Assembly: GCF_000344685.1 (NCBI RefSeq)
Contig: NW_006920411.1
Coordinates: forward strand, 615,426-679,425
Direction: 5' to 3'
Source: Gloeophyllum trabeum ATCC 11539
Taxonomy: Eukaryota > Basidiomycota > Agaricomycetes > Gloeophyllales > Gloeophyllaceae
Length of the DNA: 64,000 nt
Below the pieces are notes generated by a model that was not told the origin of the DNA, searched no databases, and saw nothing but the letters and a program-made list of their open reading frames with translations. The stretch's first letter is position 1, and each line of letters opens with the position of its first letter. The translations under genes were made by a program, and so were the position numbers. Positions 1-11,143 of this stretch are shown piece after piece.

Positions 1-115
1 CGCGTCTACGTCGCGTCAATCGACGTTCATCGACAGATAACACGGTAGCTAGATTAGGCAACTCGAGCTGTAGCTCGAGCGGTCCGTAGCCGCGGAGAGC
101 CGCTCCATCAACGGC

Positions 116-554
116 TACAGTCGACTCTGTCTTAACCCATAACGGGTCGTGGAACCCAAAAGTTATGGGTTTCTGCAGACTATGGGTTACCAGAACGTGT
201 GACATTGTGTGACTACCTAGTACGCGTGACAGACAGCCTATCCGGTATAGGCCGGACGTCGTTTATGACACCGTTTAGATACGGAATCTTGAGTCTGGTA
301 TGGGTTATCTTCTGAAATACCACGAGAACCAAAAAATTAAGGGTCCAGATGGTCCAGATTCTCGTGAGAAGGAGACCTGTACCTTCCTAATATAGGTTGT
401 TTTATGGGTTATGACCCTTCAAAAAGCTATGGGTTATGGGATACGGCAGACTTATGGGTTTTTACTATCTACCATGTCGGTGGAAGCCAAAAACCTATGG
501 GTTATTACAGGTTATGGGTTATGACAGGTATGGGTTAAGACAGAGTCGACTGTA
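116..554. mobile_element. MITE, Tc1/mariner-like, 439 bp
   Basis: Positions 116-141 and 529-554 form a perfect 26-bp inverted repeat, beginning TACAGTCGACTCTGTC and ending in ACCCATA. If the outer TA pair is the duplicated target dinucleotide, the element proper is 118-552 with 24-bp termini, which is the pattern of Tc1/mariner/pogo elements (established knowledge). No transposase frame lies inside, so it is non-autonomous. The interior carries about nine dispersed copies of TATGGGTT(A), near 163, 180, 300, 402, 428, 450, 496, 511 and 529, all in the same orientation, plus its complement in the left terminus. These could be subterminal binding motifs (inference). Confidence 0.75.
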
Positions 555-1121
555 CGAGCCGACACAAGAATAAAGGTGCCGCTCTCATTGGCTCGCAAAT
601 TCTGGCTCGAGCCGCTGTTCGGTCCGGCACGGCACGCCGGCTCGAGCCGTGCCGTGGCAACACTAGTCGGAGGTCACATGATAGTTTTCTCGAAAAGGTA
701 ATATTTGGTCGTGTTTACGCGGGGGCGCAATAGCAAAGACGCTCACGCGTCTGCCAGAAAAGGCAGCCTCTTCTCCCCAGAATGGCAGGGGCGCGACCGA
801 TGGACTGGAAGCCTCTTGCCGCACTTCGGCATGTGTATGCGCGACTCTCAACAAACTCTCAACGTAAGGTGCTCGATTAGGCGAATTATTTGCCATAGAT
901 TAAATCCAGTAAAAGCATAGAATAGTCGCCAATAGGTAGCCTAGCGTAGGACGGGCATAGAGAGACAGAAACCAGGAGGTGAGCGGCGTGTCGCGTCTGC
1001 GTAAGTGTGACGCTGACTTCTAGCGTGACTCGCGCCTTTGGGTGACTACTAAGTCTGAGGTGTGGCTTGGGCCTCTACCACTACCAGTACTGCAGTTCGC
1101 ACCTTGTTAAGCAGAACCAAC
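555..1121. other. spt3 upstream region with GC-rich hairpin
   Basis: No gene is supported here. Between 626 and 658 a GC-rich inverted repeat (arms CACGGCA at 628 and TGCCGTG at 650) encloses the palindrome GGCTCGAGCC, and a second GGCTCGAGCC copy sits at 603. Related CTCGAGC motifs occur at 62-80, left of the MITE. The remainder is the presumed promoter of spt3. Confidence 0.4.
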
Positions 1122-2440
1122 ATGGCGGCTCTGAAGAAAACCAACTCCGGCCAGGATCCTGTTACCACAAGGGAGTACAAATATACTCAAGAAATATCAC
1201 AAATGGTGAGTCAGTTACTAGTACTCCCGACAGGATTTACGACCAATGCATGGACGCTAGATGTTTGTGTTTGGTGAAGTCCAAGATCCTAACAACGAAA
1301 CTGTGAACCTCGTGGAGGACATTGTCCGTAGCCAACTGATTGAGCTGGTGAGCTCTGTCATGCGAGCGAGGCTGACATCGGCGCTCAAGCCACATACTAG
1401 ATTGTGCAGGCAAGAGCCCTAGCGAACCGGCGTGGTGCACGTTACGTCTCCGCGGAGGATCTCATCTTCCTGATTCGTCACGACAGAGGAAAAGTGAACA
1501 GACTGCGAACGTACTTGTCCTGGAAGGACGTACGGAAGCACGCAAAGGACTCTGGAGGTGACGGCGGTGGAGGGGTCGAAGTTGAAGCATTAGAGGATGG
1601 CCCGGATGGTGAGTATTCAACCTTCTCAACTATTTGCCTGGACGTCTCATGACTGACTGTCCCGCAGACAAACTTGCGTCCAAGGCGCAGAAGATTACGG
1701 TGAAGTTGCCCTGGGAGATCATGACTATATACTCAGAAGTGCTCCCTTCCGATGATGAAGAAGACGAAGAGGATATTGAGGCTCACGAGGCGTCCATCCA
1801 ACGACTCAAGGTTGGTATCAACGTCACGACCTGGACGTCGCTGAATACTGGCTTCATAGGAAGCAGATGACGCGACAAAAGAAATGACCAGAGAAGAGTA
1901 TCAACACTACTCAGATTGCCGGCAAGCATCGTTCACTTACCGGAAAGGTTCGTAAAGCCACTCTTGTATGCCCTTCGTCGCTCCGTAACGCTCGCCACAG
2001 CAAAGCGTTTCCGGGAATTCCTCAATCTTCCAACTCATCTCGACCTGAAGGCCAATGACGACACAGTCGATATTGTTGGTTTCCTCGCCTTTGAGATGGT
2101 CAGAGCTCTGACCATCGGCGGGCTTGAAGTCAAGAAATCCCTCGAAGAATCGTATCTCCTGGAGGACCATAGTGCCTCCCCAGTCCTCGGCAAGCGCAAA
2201 GCTGGCGGAGGACTGGACGCGAGCAACAAGCGGAGACGCGAAGATTCGCCTGAACGGGATGACTATACTTTACCAGTCTGTTCCTTGTTCCTGGCCCCTC
2301 CCGAATCGCGAACTCCCCTGCGGCCCGAGCACATTCAAGACGCCTTCGCCCGGATGCAGTTTGACTGGGCCCACCACCGGTCTGCGGGAATGCACAACTG
2401 GCGCGGCGGCCTTGTACGGACTAGGGTCAGTCTCATATAA
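1122..2440 (+). CDS. spt3: SAGA complex subunit Spt3
   Basis: This gene encodes Spt3, the histone-fold subunit of the SAGA coactivator that helps place TBP at promoters in the nucleus. Exons: 1122-1205, 1261-1347, 1401-1608, 1668-1810, 1860-1947, 2001-2440, giving 349 aa. The first histone fold is clear: [18 protein letters not shown], then an acidic [11 protein letters not shown] helix and [21 protein letters not shown] conserved second half follows ([20 protein letters not shown], then a second histone-fold helix set near residues 215-250), then a basic stretch RKAGG...NKRRRED that may be a nuclear signal. The C-terminus [12 protein letters not shown] fits the family. Exon 3 is placed after a TAG acceptor at 1400 because this preserves the family sequence [12 protein letters not shown]. 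It is convergent with ddi1. Confidence 0.93.
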
Positions 2441-2555
2441 CATTTCTATATATTGGAGGGACTATTTGTACAGTAGATGTTGTATTTCCGTCGCTACATG
2501 TATTGCTACAGAGTTTTTGGTATACCCTGAATATACCCAGTCTTTTCGCTATTGA

Positions 2556-4172
2556 CTATTGGAAAAGAAGTGAAGCCGCCACGTCGATGTTGCCCGCCGC
2601 TGCTTCGAGCGTGCTGATCGCCAAATCCCTTGTTGCGCCTAGGTTCATGAGCGTCTGGATCGCTTCCTCCGAGAACTGTGTCCGTTGCTGTGGTGCGTTT
2701 GGAGCTGTCCTTGTGGCGCCGGCGGGGGCAGGTGCAGCACCCAGCGTGTTGCCTGAGCCTGGGAAGGGCTGACTTGGCCGTGGACCTGAGGAGGATGCCC
2801 CTGCCGATGCGCTGGGGACGTCTTCTGCGCCCCCGGATTCCATGATACGCGCTTTGTCCGGCAGCTCGTGTTCCGCAAGGAACCTAACTTCCCGGCCTTG
2901 GATGCGGAGCACGTTCTTTTCCAGGTCGATACACGCCTGGTGAGCTTTTAGCATGTCCAAGCCAAACAGGAGATCGACATCCCTGCCCTGCCGTAGAGCT
3001 TATTGTCAGGCGTAAATGAGGTCCGATGGGATAGCGGACTAACCTCCATGACGGTGAATGAGCACGGCAAGAACAGGTCAGCAACTTTCATCTGGGCGCT
3101 GTGAATCCTGCCTAAGATTTTCGCTGTACCAACCCCTCGCGCAATGCCGGCGAATCGCTTGTCCAAGAGGCGCATTAGCCTATAGAACCAGATATGTCTG
3201 TCAATCGTTCAAGTCGCAGACACGATACCCGTACCCGCAATTCTCTGCACATTCCGGACTCACTAATCATACGATATTGAGTAGCGTATTGAGGATATGG
3301 TAAGAGACAACCTACTAATGGTTTGCTGGGCTCCGCTGTCTACGAAAGCTTTTACTGGGATACCATTAACTTCCACCGGAACGCTGCACAGGTCAGCTTA
3401 CGCGCCGAACAGACACCAAGAGAAAGAGCAACACACTAGAGCATAGTCACCCTGCCAAAGCTTTCGGGGGAATACTCCAGCGCATGCTCCAAATTCTCCA
3501 TGATAGCCTGCTGTCTGATCGCCTCCTCTATCCGCCGCTGCGCCTCGATGTCGTACGGGTCGGCATTCAGCTGCTCGATCTCTCGCTGCCTCTGAACCTC
3601 CGCTTCCCGAATGCGGTCCTGGGTCTGGCGCAGCAGCTCAGAGAAACGGGCGGGATCAGACTGCGCTGCTGCAGCCAGCTCGGGGTTCGACTGCAGTTAC
3701 CCTTACCCTTAGCAGAGTGGGACGGGGGCTAAGATCCAGACTTGGAGCTCACCTCCCGTATCTGTTCCATCATGTGGGGATCGCCGAGTAGTTGTAAGCG
3801 CATCATCTCCGCATCCTGCGGTATCTGTCTTGTTGCAGGATGAGAGCCCACGTCGCCAAATTCACCAAACGGAGTCGGACATACCTCCCCGCCGCCCTGA
3901 CCTTCCGCCGTAGCAGCAGCATCGCGCTTTCTCCTACCCCGAGGCCCTGCATGGTCGCCTTCGGGTTATTCAGCTCCCTGTCCTCGTAGAATATGCTCTG
4001 CTCATCGATGGGAATGCCAGACTACGCGAAGCAATGAGTTGACCGGAGAGCGCACCACAATGACCACACTGACCTCGGCCTCCAGTAGCGCCATCACGTT
4101 CTCCAGCTCCATCGTCGGGTCTATCTCGACCACGTACGTCTGCCCGAGGTCATTCATGAATGTGAGTTGCAT
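2556..4172 (-). CDS. ddi1: DNA damage-inducible protein Ddi1, ubiquitin shuttle protease
   Basis: The product is Ddi1, a proteasome shuttle factor with a retroviral-type aspartic protease fold. Exons on the minus strand: 4172-4074, 4021-3885, 3828-3753, 3690-3437, 3383-3316, 3262-3235, 3179-3044, 2987-2556 (409 aa). The N-terminal ubiquitin-like domain begins [18 protein letters not shown]; a helical segment follows ([18 protein letters not shown]). The protease region carries the catalytic signature [13 protein letters not shown] and the flap/[13 protein letters not shown] segments. The end is a UBA domain ([20 protein letters not shown]). All three domains of the family are present, so the gene looks intact. 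One exon is only 28 nt (3262-3235). The start ATG opens directly into the UBL fold. Confidence 0.93.
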
Positions 4173-4429
4173 GGTGGGGTTGAAGACAAGTCCAATTGCA
4201 ATAGATGGCGGTGTGGTGTATATCTGAGCTCGGAACGTGTTGTATTTATTATTTCCGATCAGACACTCTCCGGTGGGACACTGGGAAGCCTCCCATTGCG
4301 GAGTGCATAATATGCATGTATAGACCACAGGAGTTACGCGTACGTGGATAACATACAAGAAGGTACTAGAAGATGCATCGCGCAGCACCGGAAGAGAAAT
4401 GCATCTCATCTCAGTCAGAAATTTAAAGG

Positions 4430-5480
4430 CCTGCATGCGCGTCTTGGATTACACGTCCCGTACATGAATTGTGCCTCGAACCGCCGTCCAAGCTGCCTAG
4501 TGTGGCATCCATTTCACTTCAGAGAGATGGTCTCGTGCAGAGGAGGAGCTGATGGAAGACCGGGAGTAAGCCACACCGCGCGATAGTAGCGCAACTCACA
4601 ATTTCGAGCCGGAACATCAAGGTGCTCGAGCTGTCCGGTTAACGAAACTCCAAGGTCCAATTGACTTATTCCATTGGGCCGACACGAACGAAACGGTCAA
4701 AGTGGGCCGGCAATGTTGCTACTTGTACTCCGTTATGCATGCTACGCCTTATGGCAACTCGTGCCTGTAGCACCTCTGCCCGCGCCGATGCCAGACAGAG
4801 GTCGTCCCGTAGCTAAAACCCTTCAGAAACTCCGAGGGAGCGTCTCAGAATGCTCTTATACGGTCCTATATCTTCCTCGTTGATGATCGCGAAAGTTTGC
4901 GGTGACATTCCGGCGTACCAAATGTCGTGCGCGGTATACGGCGAGGGGATATGCGGCTGGAGTGGCGTTCAGGAGGCGCCGCAACGGTAAGCCCTGGCTT
5001 CGGAGACCCCAGACAGAGAGCCATGCGGACGACAGGCAGCGGCGGGTTGTTCTCCGAGAAGAACCTGACAAGAAAGGGGTCCATCCCCTTGAAGATGTGC
5101 TCCTGTATCTTGTCGGTGAACAAGAGTCTAGATCTCCGGTTGGAATAATCAGCCAATACCTACAAGAGCTCGGCATTCAAAGAAATACGTCTATACAAAA
5201 CACAGTGTACATACAGGAAATGGTGCAGGTATTCGAAGATCGACTGAGAATCGTGTCGCATTTGAATCAGAAAAGCGTACGCGTCGTGGATTACGGCGCA
5301 TTCAGGGCTTGGAAGCTGTTTCGAAGCGCATCCAAGCTGCTTAGTGTGGCATCCCTTTCCGACCAGAGAGGTGGCTTCGCGCAAAGGACGAGCTGACGAA
5401 AGAACGAGAGTAAGGTCAAGACTCCGCTGGACAGCAGTTACACTCACAATTTCGAGCCACCGCCCTTTATATTAGACATG
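4430..5480 (-). pseudogene. Two diverged copies of an unknown gene, apparently decayed
   Basis: Two segments about 840 bp apart (roughly 4430-4615 and 5270-5460) are diverged direct copies: both contain AGTGTGGCATCC, CACAATTTCGAGCC and a shared GCGTC.TGGATTAC. Read on the minus strand, each has a donor-like GTGAGT after a short exon and then a similar frame (DATLSSLDAL in the right copy, DATLGSLDGG in the left). Each copy then needs a different frameshift to continue into VIHDAYAFLIQM (right) or its counterpart (left). The right copy keeps an open segment to 4866 including FTDKIQEHIFKGMDPFLVRF. I do not recognise the family. It could be a real gene pair with introns I mis-modelled; two relics of one gene seems more likely. 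Confidence 0.4.
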
Positions 5481-5541
5481 AGGGCACTCTCTAGGGCTGA
5501 AGCAGAAAGACTCGCGTCTTCGGTCATGCACTATCAGTTAA

Positions 5542-6742
5542 TCACTTCTGATGCACCAACACTCCGGACCTACCACTTAGATCGCTAAAACTCGACGCAG
5601 ACGAGCCATGATTGCTGCTCCTCTCACTAGGCGTCCTCTTCGCCACCACGGGCATAGTCGCGTACCGCATGTGAGGATGCCCGCGCGCGTTGCCGTGCGA
5701 CACGGTGGGAGGACTCGTAGACTTGCTGGGAGACATGTGCCGAGCCATCGGTGAGCCACGGCGAGACTCTGGAGGTGGTGACGGAATCGACGGTATTGAC
5801 CCTTGAGGAGAACCCGCGCTTGATAGACTTTGGCTCCTATCACTAGGAGGCGCTCTGGAAGAAGAATCAGCGGGGTGTAGCCTCGGAGATAGGGGGCCTA
5901 TCCGTCCGCGATTCACTTCCTTTCCCTTGTCTCGACTGGGAGACACGGGTGATCGGATGAGGCCAATAGTATCGTTCGTTATCATCCTCTGCAGGTCCTG
6001 TAATTTGCGTTCCAACGCTTCCTGCTCCTCTGCTTCCCTCTCTGCCTTCTCGGCTCTGGCGGCTTCTTCCTCCGAGTCTTCCTCATCTTCAGACGAACCT
6101 GAAGGCGAGGGAGGGCTCAGAGGCGCGTTGCTGCGCTTCGGCCCGCGCAGAGTAAGTGTGGACGATGAGGAAGTCTTGTATACGCGCGAAGGCAGGGAGC
6201 TGAGACGGGCACGTCCACCAATCGGCGTGGACAGTCTCGTCGACGATGACAACCTGCCGCCACCCACCCGACTAGAGGCTCGGCGGTCTAAAGACGGCTT
6301 GTCAACAATATCCGGGAAGTATTCGGTGTTCTTGCTTGGTCCCTGACAAGCAGAGGTTGGGCTCAAAGCCCCCTTGATATCCTGCAACCCGCGCAGGTCC
6401 TGCTCGTATCTCGTCTGTGCCCTATATAGCAGATACGGCAGGGGGACCCGCAGATGCGCGGCCAATCCTTTCCCTGACCTCAGTAAGAACACAGCACTGA
6501 GCAGCTCCGTTGTAACCCATGCTCACAGTCTGTACCGCCGCTGTCTGCGGCACGCGACCTTGCTATCACCTCCCAAAGGATATTCTCCTTCTCTGTAGTC
6601 CATTCTATCTATGCTTTTCAGCATATCATATGAGTCTATTGAGATTATGACTGGCATTCACCTTGGGCGGATCGGGGGGCGCGTCTTCCGGGCGGTTATA
6701 CGGGAGACGCACGATCACACGAACCTTGGGCGCAGAGCTCAT
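5542..6742 (-). CDS. atg29: Autophagy-related protein Atg29
   Basis: Atg29 is a subunit of the Atg17-Atg29-Atg31-type scaffold that nucleates the phagophore assembly site. Exons: 6742-6662, 6608-6527, 6473-5542 (364 aa). The Atg29 N-terminal domain is rebuilt across the three exons: VRVIVRLPYNRPE, DPPKIEWTTEKENILWEVIA, then DWKGLAAHLRVPLPYLLYRA and YEQDLRGLQDIK. The tryptophan of DWKG is split by the second intron, which fixes that junction. The rest is low-complexity and serine-rich with an acidic/charged helix (SEEEAARAEKAEREAEEQEA), as usual for the disordered, phosphoregulated C-terminal part of Atg29. It shares its promoter with the divergent IMPACT gene. Confidence 0.88.
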
Positions 6743-7010
6743 CGCGTCCAGACGGTTATCTCTGCCGAAGCTTGGATGAAGGAATAGAAAGGCGTTCAGG
6801 CCACGCTCAGAGCAGCGTCCATGAAGGCTGCAATTGCTGAAGCAGCCACGGCGGTAATGAAGCAAGCTTGTGAGACCGGAAGCACGCCGTGCGGCACGTC
6901 CGAGTCTTCCGTCGCTGCATTTCAGCCTACAGCCTCCATGATTTCATTTGAACCGCAACCCGCGACCGTCTGCCGTCCCGGCGATACCCCTTCCTAGCAT
7001 CGAGCGCGCG
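6743..7010. promoter_or_regulatory. Shared divergent promoter, atg29 / IMPACT
   Basis: The two start codons are 268 bp apart and point away from each other, so both promoters must lie in or overlap this interval. No certain core element was identified. Link to function: Atg29 acts in autophagy and the IMPACT/Yih1 family restrains Gcn2, both nutrient-stress processes, so co-regulation is possible (inference). Confidence 0.5.
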
Positions 7011-8354
7011 ATGGATCAGGAATTGCAGGATCTCATAGACAAGCTGTCTGCCGACCCCGAGCGGGAGCAGGTGGCCACGGAGATACAAGGTACGCTTGGA
7101 CGACGTCAATGGTGTCCATCTGCGTGACTATACGAAGCCTTGCAATCTATCTACGGAGACGAGGCCGTTAAAGTCTTTCATCCCTCTCAGGAGGACGCCA
7201 GCAACGGGAATCACTCGAGTGAGAATAATGGCAAGATTCGCTATGAAGTTACGCTCAAGTGAGTAGCATAGATCGGTGCATCAGGTATTCCTGAGCTGAC
7301 AGAGACCAGTCTGTCCCCGCCATACGAAGACGTCTCCATCCGTATCCTCGTCTCATTGCCCCCATCCTACCCTACAACCTCCCCTCCACAACTGCAGCTG
7401 CTCTCGCGATACATAGGCGCCTTCGGCGTGGACTCTGAACTATTCGGGGCGGTCCTGAAGACCTACATATCCATCACCGGTGTCCAATTCACCCCCGACA
7501 CAGTCTGCGTCTTCGACGGCCTGCAAAACGTCCTCGACCGCTGCGTGCGCTGGTACGAGGACCGGCTGAACGCCGAGAAAGCGGCGGAGTTGGTCCGCGA
7601 AGACCTGGAGAGCCATCATGCACTGGACTCGGAGGAAGGCAGCAGCACACAATCCCCCCATGAAAGTAGAGGGCAAGAGAACCAAAGTAATGGCAGCGCC
7701 GCGCCTGCCGCTCTCCCCTCCGGCGTCCATATGTACACCGCAGAGCCTATCACAGATCGCAAAAGCGTCTTCATCGGGAGGGCCTTTCGGATATCCCATC
7801 CCTCGCAGGTACCGCCTCTGCCCTTCTCCTATTCATTCTCGGGGTCGAATATTAACACCGCATCTAGGTTCCCCACATCTTGCAATACCTATTGTCGGAT
7901 CGAAGGACAGCCCGCGCCACCCATCCCATCATCCATGCGTGGAGATGTCAAGTAGGCAATGTCCTACATCAGGGTATGTCGATATCCTTCTCCGTCGCGG
8001 ATACCCGAAAAAGACCAATCCTCCATTTTAACTCGCTTTCCCTTGGATAGACAATGATGACGATGGGGAAACAGCGGCGGGCGGCAGAATAGCCCATCTG
8101 CTCCATATCCTTGTGAGAATCCATTCATCACATCCTACGTCCGCTGCATAGTCCCCTCATTCCTCGATTCGACGCTGCATCAGGAAGTAAACAACGTCCT
8201 GGTCGTTGTTACTCGCTTCTTCGGCGGCATCCACCTCGGCCCTGACAGGTTCAAGCACATCAATCAGGTTGCACGCAATGCACTGGAATTGGGCGGATTC
8301 TTGGATTCTTCAGATGCGCACAAAAACACCGGGAGAGGGAAGCAAAGGAGTTAA
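7011..8354 (+). CDS. yih1: IMPACT / Yih1 family, Gcn2 regulator
   Basis: The product has an N-terminal RWD domain and a C-terminal ancient IMPACT (UPF0029) domain, the architecture of Yih1/IMPACT, which competes for Gcn1 and dampens Gcn2 activation. Exons: 7011-7089, 7138-7258, 7310-7808, 7868-7973, 8051-8112, 8184-8354 (345 aa). RWD hallmarks: EIQALQSIYGDEAVKVFHP and LSPPYEDVSIRILVSLP with the following YP. IMPACT hallmarks: KSVFIGRAFRI, HPIIHAWRCQVG, and at the end VVTRFFGGIHLGPDRFKHIN. The first exon starts MDQELQDLIDKLSADPEREQ, a little longer than typical before the RWD. All intron phases close. Head-to-head with atg29. Confidence 0.92.
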
Positions 8355-8533
8355 CATTGACACGGAACACATGGGGATATACAGCGGTTGATCTTCGGAT
8401 GGCCCGCAAGAACAGCGATATGAATCATAGTAAGAAGTGTTGCATAGCCATGTACAATGATATTACAAAGATGCACTCAACATTGCTACACGGGTGAGAG
8501 CATATCATCCATCTCAAGGTCAGATCTTTTTCT

Positions 8534-10863
8534 TCACAAACCACCAAAGGCGATGAACTTGGTGTTCATGTACTCATCGATGCCGTGTGATCCTTCCCGA
8601 CCTATCGAAGCAGCACATCAGCAACACTCCCGTGGACACCGAGACGAACTTACCCAGCCCACTCTCCTTCACCCCTCCGAAGGGGATGACCGCCTGGCTG
8701 ATCGTGCCCGTGTTCGTACCAACCATGCCCACCTCCAGTGCCTCCGCAACCCTCCACACGCGACCAACGTCCCGCGAATAGAAGTAACCCGCGAGGCCCA
8801 CGGGCGTGTCGTTCGCCATCTTGATCACCTCCTCCTCCGTCTCGAACTTCACGAGCGCCGCGACGGGCCCGAACGTCTCCTCGTCGTTGATGAGCGCGTC
8901 GCGCGGGACGTCCGAGAGAACTGTGGGCGCGTAGAAGGAGCCCGGCCCCTCGATGCGTTTGCCGCCGATGAGCACTTGCGCACCGCGCGACACGGCGTCG
9001 TCAACGTGACGGGAGACTTTTTCAATGGCTTTGTCATGGATCAGAGGACCGTGCGTCCTGTCAGGGCGCGGGATTAGCTGGGGAATGCAGAAGGGCGGAG
9101 ATGCTCACGTCTTCTCTTCTAACCCGTTGCCGACCTTGAATTGGGCGACCCTGTCCGCCAGCTTAGAAGCAAAGTCCGCGTATACCGATGACTGAACGTA
9201 GATCCTGTTGGCGCACACGCAAGTCTGACCACTACCTCGGAACTTGCACATGATAGCACCTGCATAACATCCCTCATAAGCTATCCGCCTGATGGCTTGA
9301 CATCAACCCACCTTCAACAGCGGCATCGATGTCGCCATCAGCGAACACGATGAACGGCGCATTCCCGCCAGCCTCAATCGAGACCCTGCACATCGTCAGC
9401 GTCTCCCTCAACACACGTGAGACATACAAACGCACTTCTTCAGCGTGGACGCGGCCAACCCGTACAGCATCTTCGCGACGGGCGTCGAGCCCGTGAACGA
9501 AACCTTCTTGACGATCGTGTTCTGGCACATCTCGCGCCCCACCTCGTTCACGTTCTTCTGCGTGGGCACGATGTTAATCACGCCTGGTGGGATGCCGGCG
9601 CGACTCGCGAGCTGCGTGTGCGTAACTCAGTACAGTCAATGAGATTGCCTCTGCATTACGAACCTCTGCCAGAGCGAGCGCGGAGAAGGGGGTTTCGGGA
9701 GGGGGCTTGATGACGGCCGTGCACCCAGCTGCGAGCGCGGCGCCCAATTTGCGAGTAATCATTGCCGAGGGAAAGTTCCATGGAGTTAATATCGACCTTC
9801 AACGAATACGATGAGGATGGTCGGCTCGCAGCGGCAAAATGACCATACCTACACAACACCTGTGTCGTATTATGTCAGGACGAGTTAGACAGAGAGGAGA
9901 AAGACATACCAATTGGTTGTTTTACGACGACATTCCGGATTTGAGGGAACGGCGAAGGGATAACCTCTAAATTCAACCGTCAGGGGATGCGCAATACCTG
10001 CACAAATAGACAACACGTACCGCCGTATGTTCGAACAGCTTCTTCCGCTATACGGGGAGGTTAGCAACCTTACTCCGCATCATAACCTAGGATTCTTACC
10101 AAACCACTACATACACCTCAGTGTACATGAGGGGACAAGACGGAAGCTACTCACCTCGATGAACGAGGCACTATAGGCGTGCTCGCCCTTTGCCTCGGCC
10201 AGGCCTTTCCCATTTTCCAGAGTCTATCGTCGCTTGCTCTGAGACACATGCCGAGGGATCGAGTGAGAGACCTACTCACGATAATCCGTGCCAGGTCCTC
10301 CGTGTTCTCTTGCATGAGGGCGTAGAATTTCATCAGTAGATCGTGTCTTTGCTACGCAGGGAACAACGTTCAGTTTGTCTATACCCTGTCCTAACTAAGA
10401 GGTGCACACCTTCGCGGTAGTTTTGCTCCAAGACTTGAACGCTTTCGAGGCGGCCTCGATGGCCTGCTTCGTCTCCTCGAGACCCATGTCGGGCACGGTG
10501 CCAAGTTCCTCATCAGTGGCAGGGTCTGGCACATAATCAGCAACAGGCAGTGCACAAACTCGAACGAAATGGAGCGGACTCACTCGTTACCGTGATCTTG
10601 GCCCCTTCCTGCGCGTCGACCCATTGACCATCGATGAGCCCCTGAGTCTTGACGAGACTCGGATCCTTCAGACCCCACTGCGTATACCATGTCAGCTCGC
10701 CATACACGTCTTCCAACACCCTCCGCATCACACTGACCGAAGACCCAACAGTACTAGCCATTCTGAATAGGACCCCTGTGCGTGTTACGGCCCTAGCTTT
10801 CGATACGGCCTTGAGAGACAACGAAATGGATGCTACGCGCAAGCTTGATTGTAGGGGGAGCAT
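8534..10863 (-). CDS. Succinate-semialdehyde dehydrogenase, mitochondrial
   Basis: This enzyme oxidises succinate semialdehyde to succinate, the last step of the GABA shunt. Fourteen exons: 10863-10584, 10525-10410, 10351-10280, 10223-10155, 10106-10100, 10047-10021, 9966-9910, 9859-9853, 9796-9664, 9611-9436, 9385-9312, 9259-9109, 9057-8654, 8601-8534 (546 aa). Family marks: [52 protein letters not shown], the glutamate in SIEAGGNAP, the catalytic cysteine in GQTCVCANR, and [15 protein letters not shown]. The first 34 residues are Arg/Ser/Leu-rich without acids ([12 protein letters not shown]...ARAVTRTG), a likely mitochondrial presequence. Two exons are only 7 nt; see findings. The usual ELGG is EAGG here. 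Confidence 0.93.
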
Positions 10864-11143
10864 CCCTGCAGAGCAGCTGGGCCTGGCAGCTGCAGACTTA
10901 TAGCAAGCCTTGGGCTGAGCTGGGGAGCGCGATAACTAACTTGAAGTGCTCAATGACTTCATGGCGAACGTGACCGCTTCTCGCGCTGCATGTGACCCGG
11001 CGCGTTGGGAATACATAGTCCTCAAGACCCACAAAGGCGGAATGGATACATGAGAAAGGGTAACATTTCCTATCTTACACGCGTCGTACACAAGTTATGC
11101 CAATCTATAGCCGTAGCACCCAATACTAGCCCAGGAAAATCCG

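Noticed and set aside
116..554. Telomere-like reading of the TATGGGTT motifs
   Set aside because: GGGTTA is a permutation of TTAGGG, but the copies are dispersed, have T before GGG and lie within inverted termini, so this is a MITE interior and not a telomere tract.
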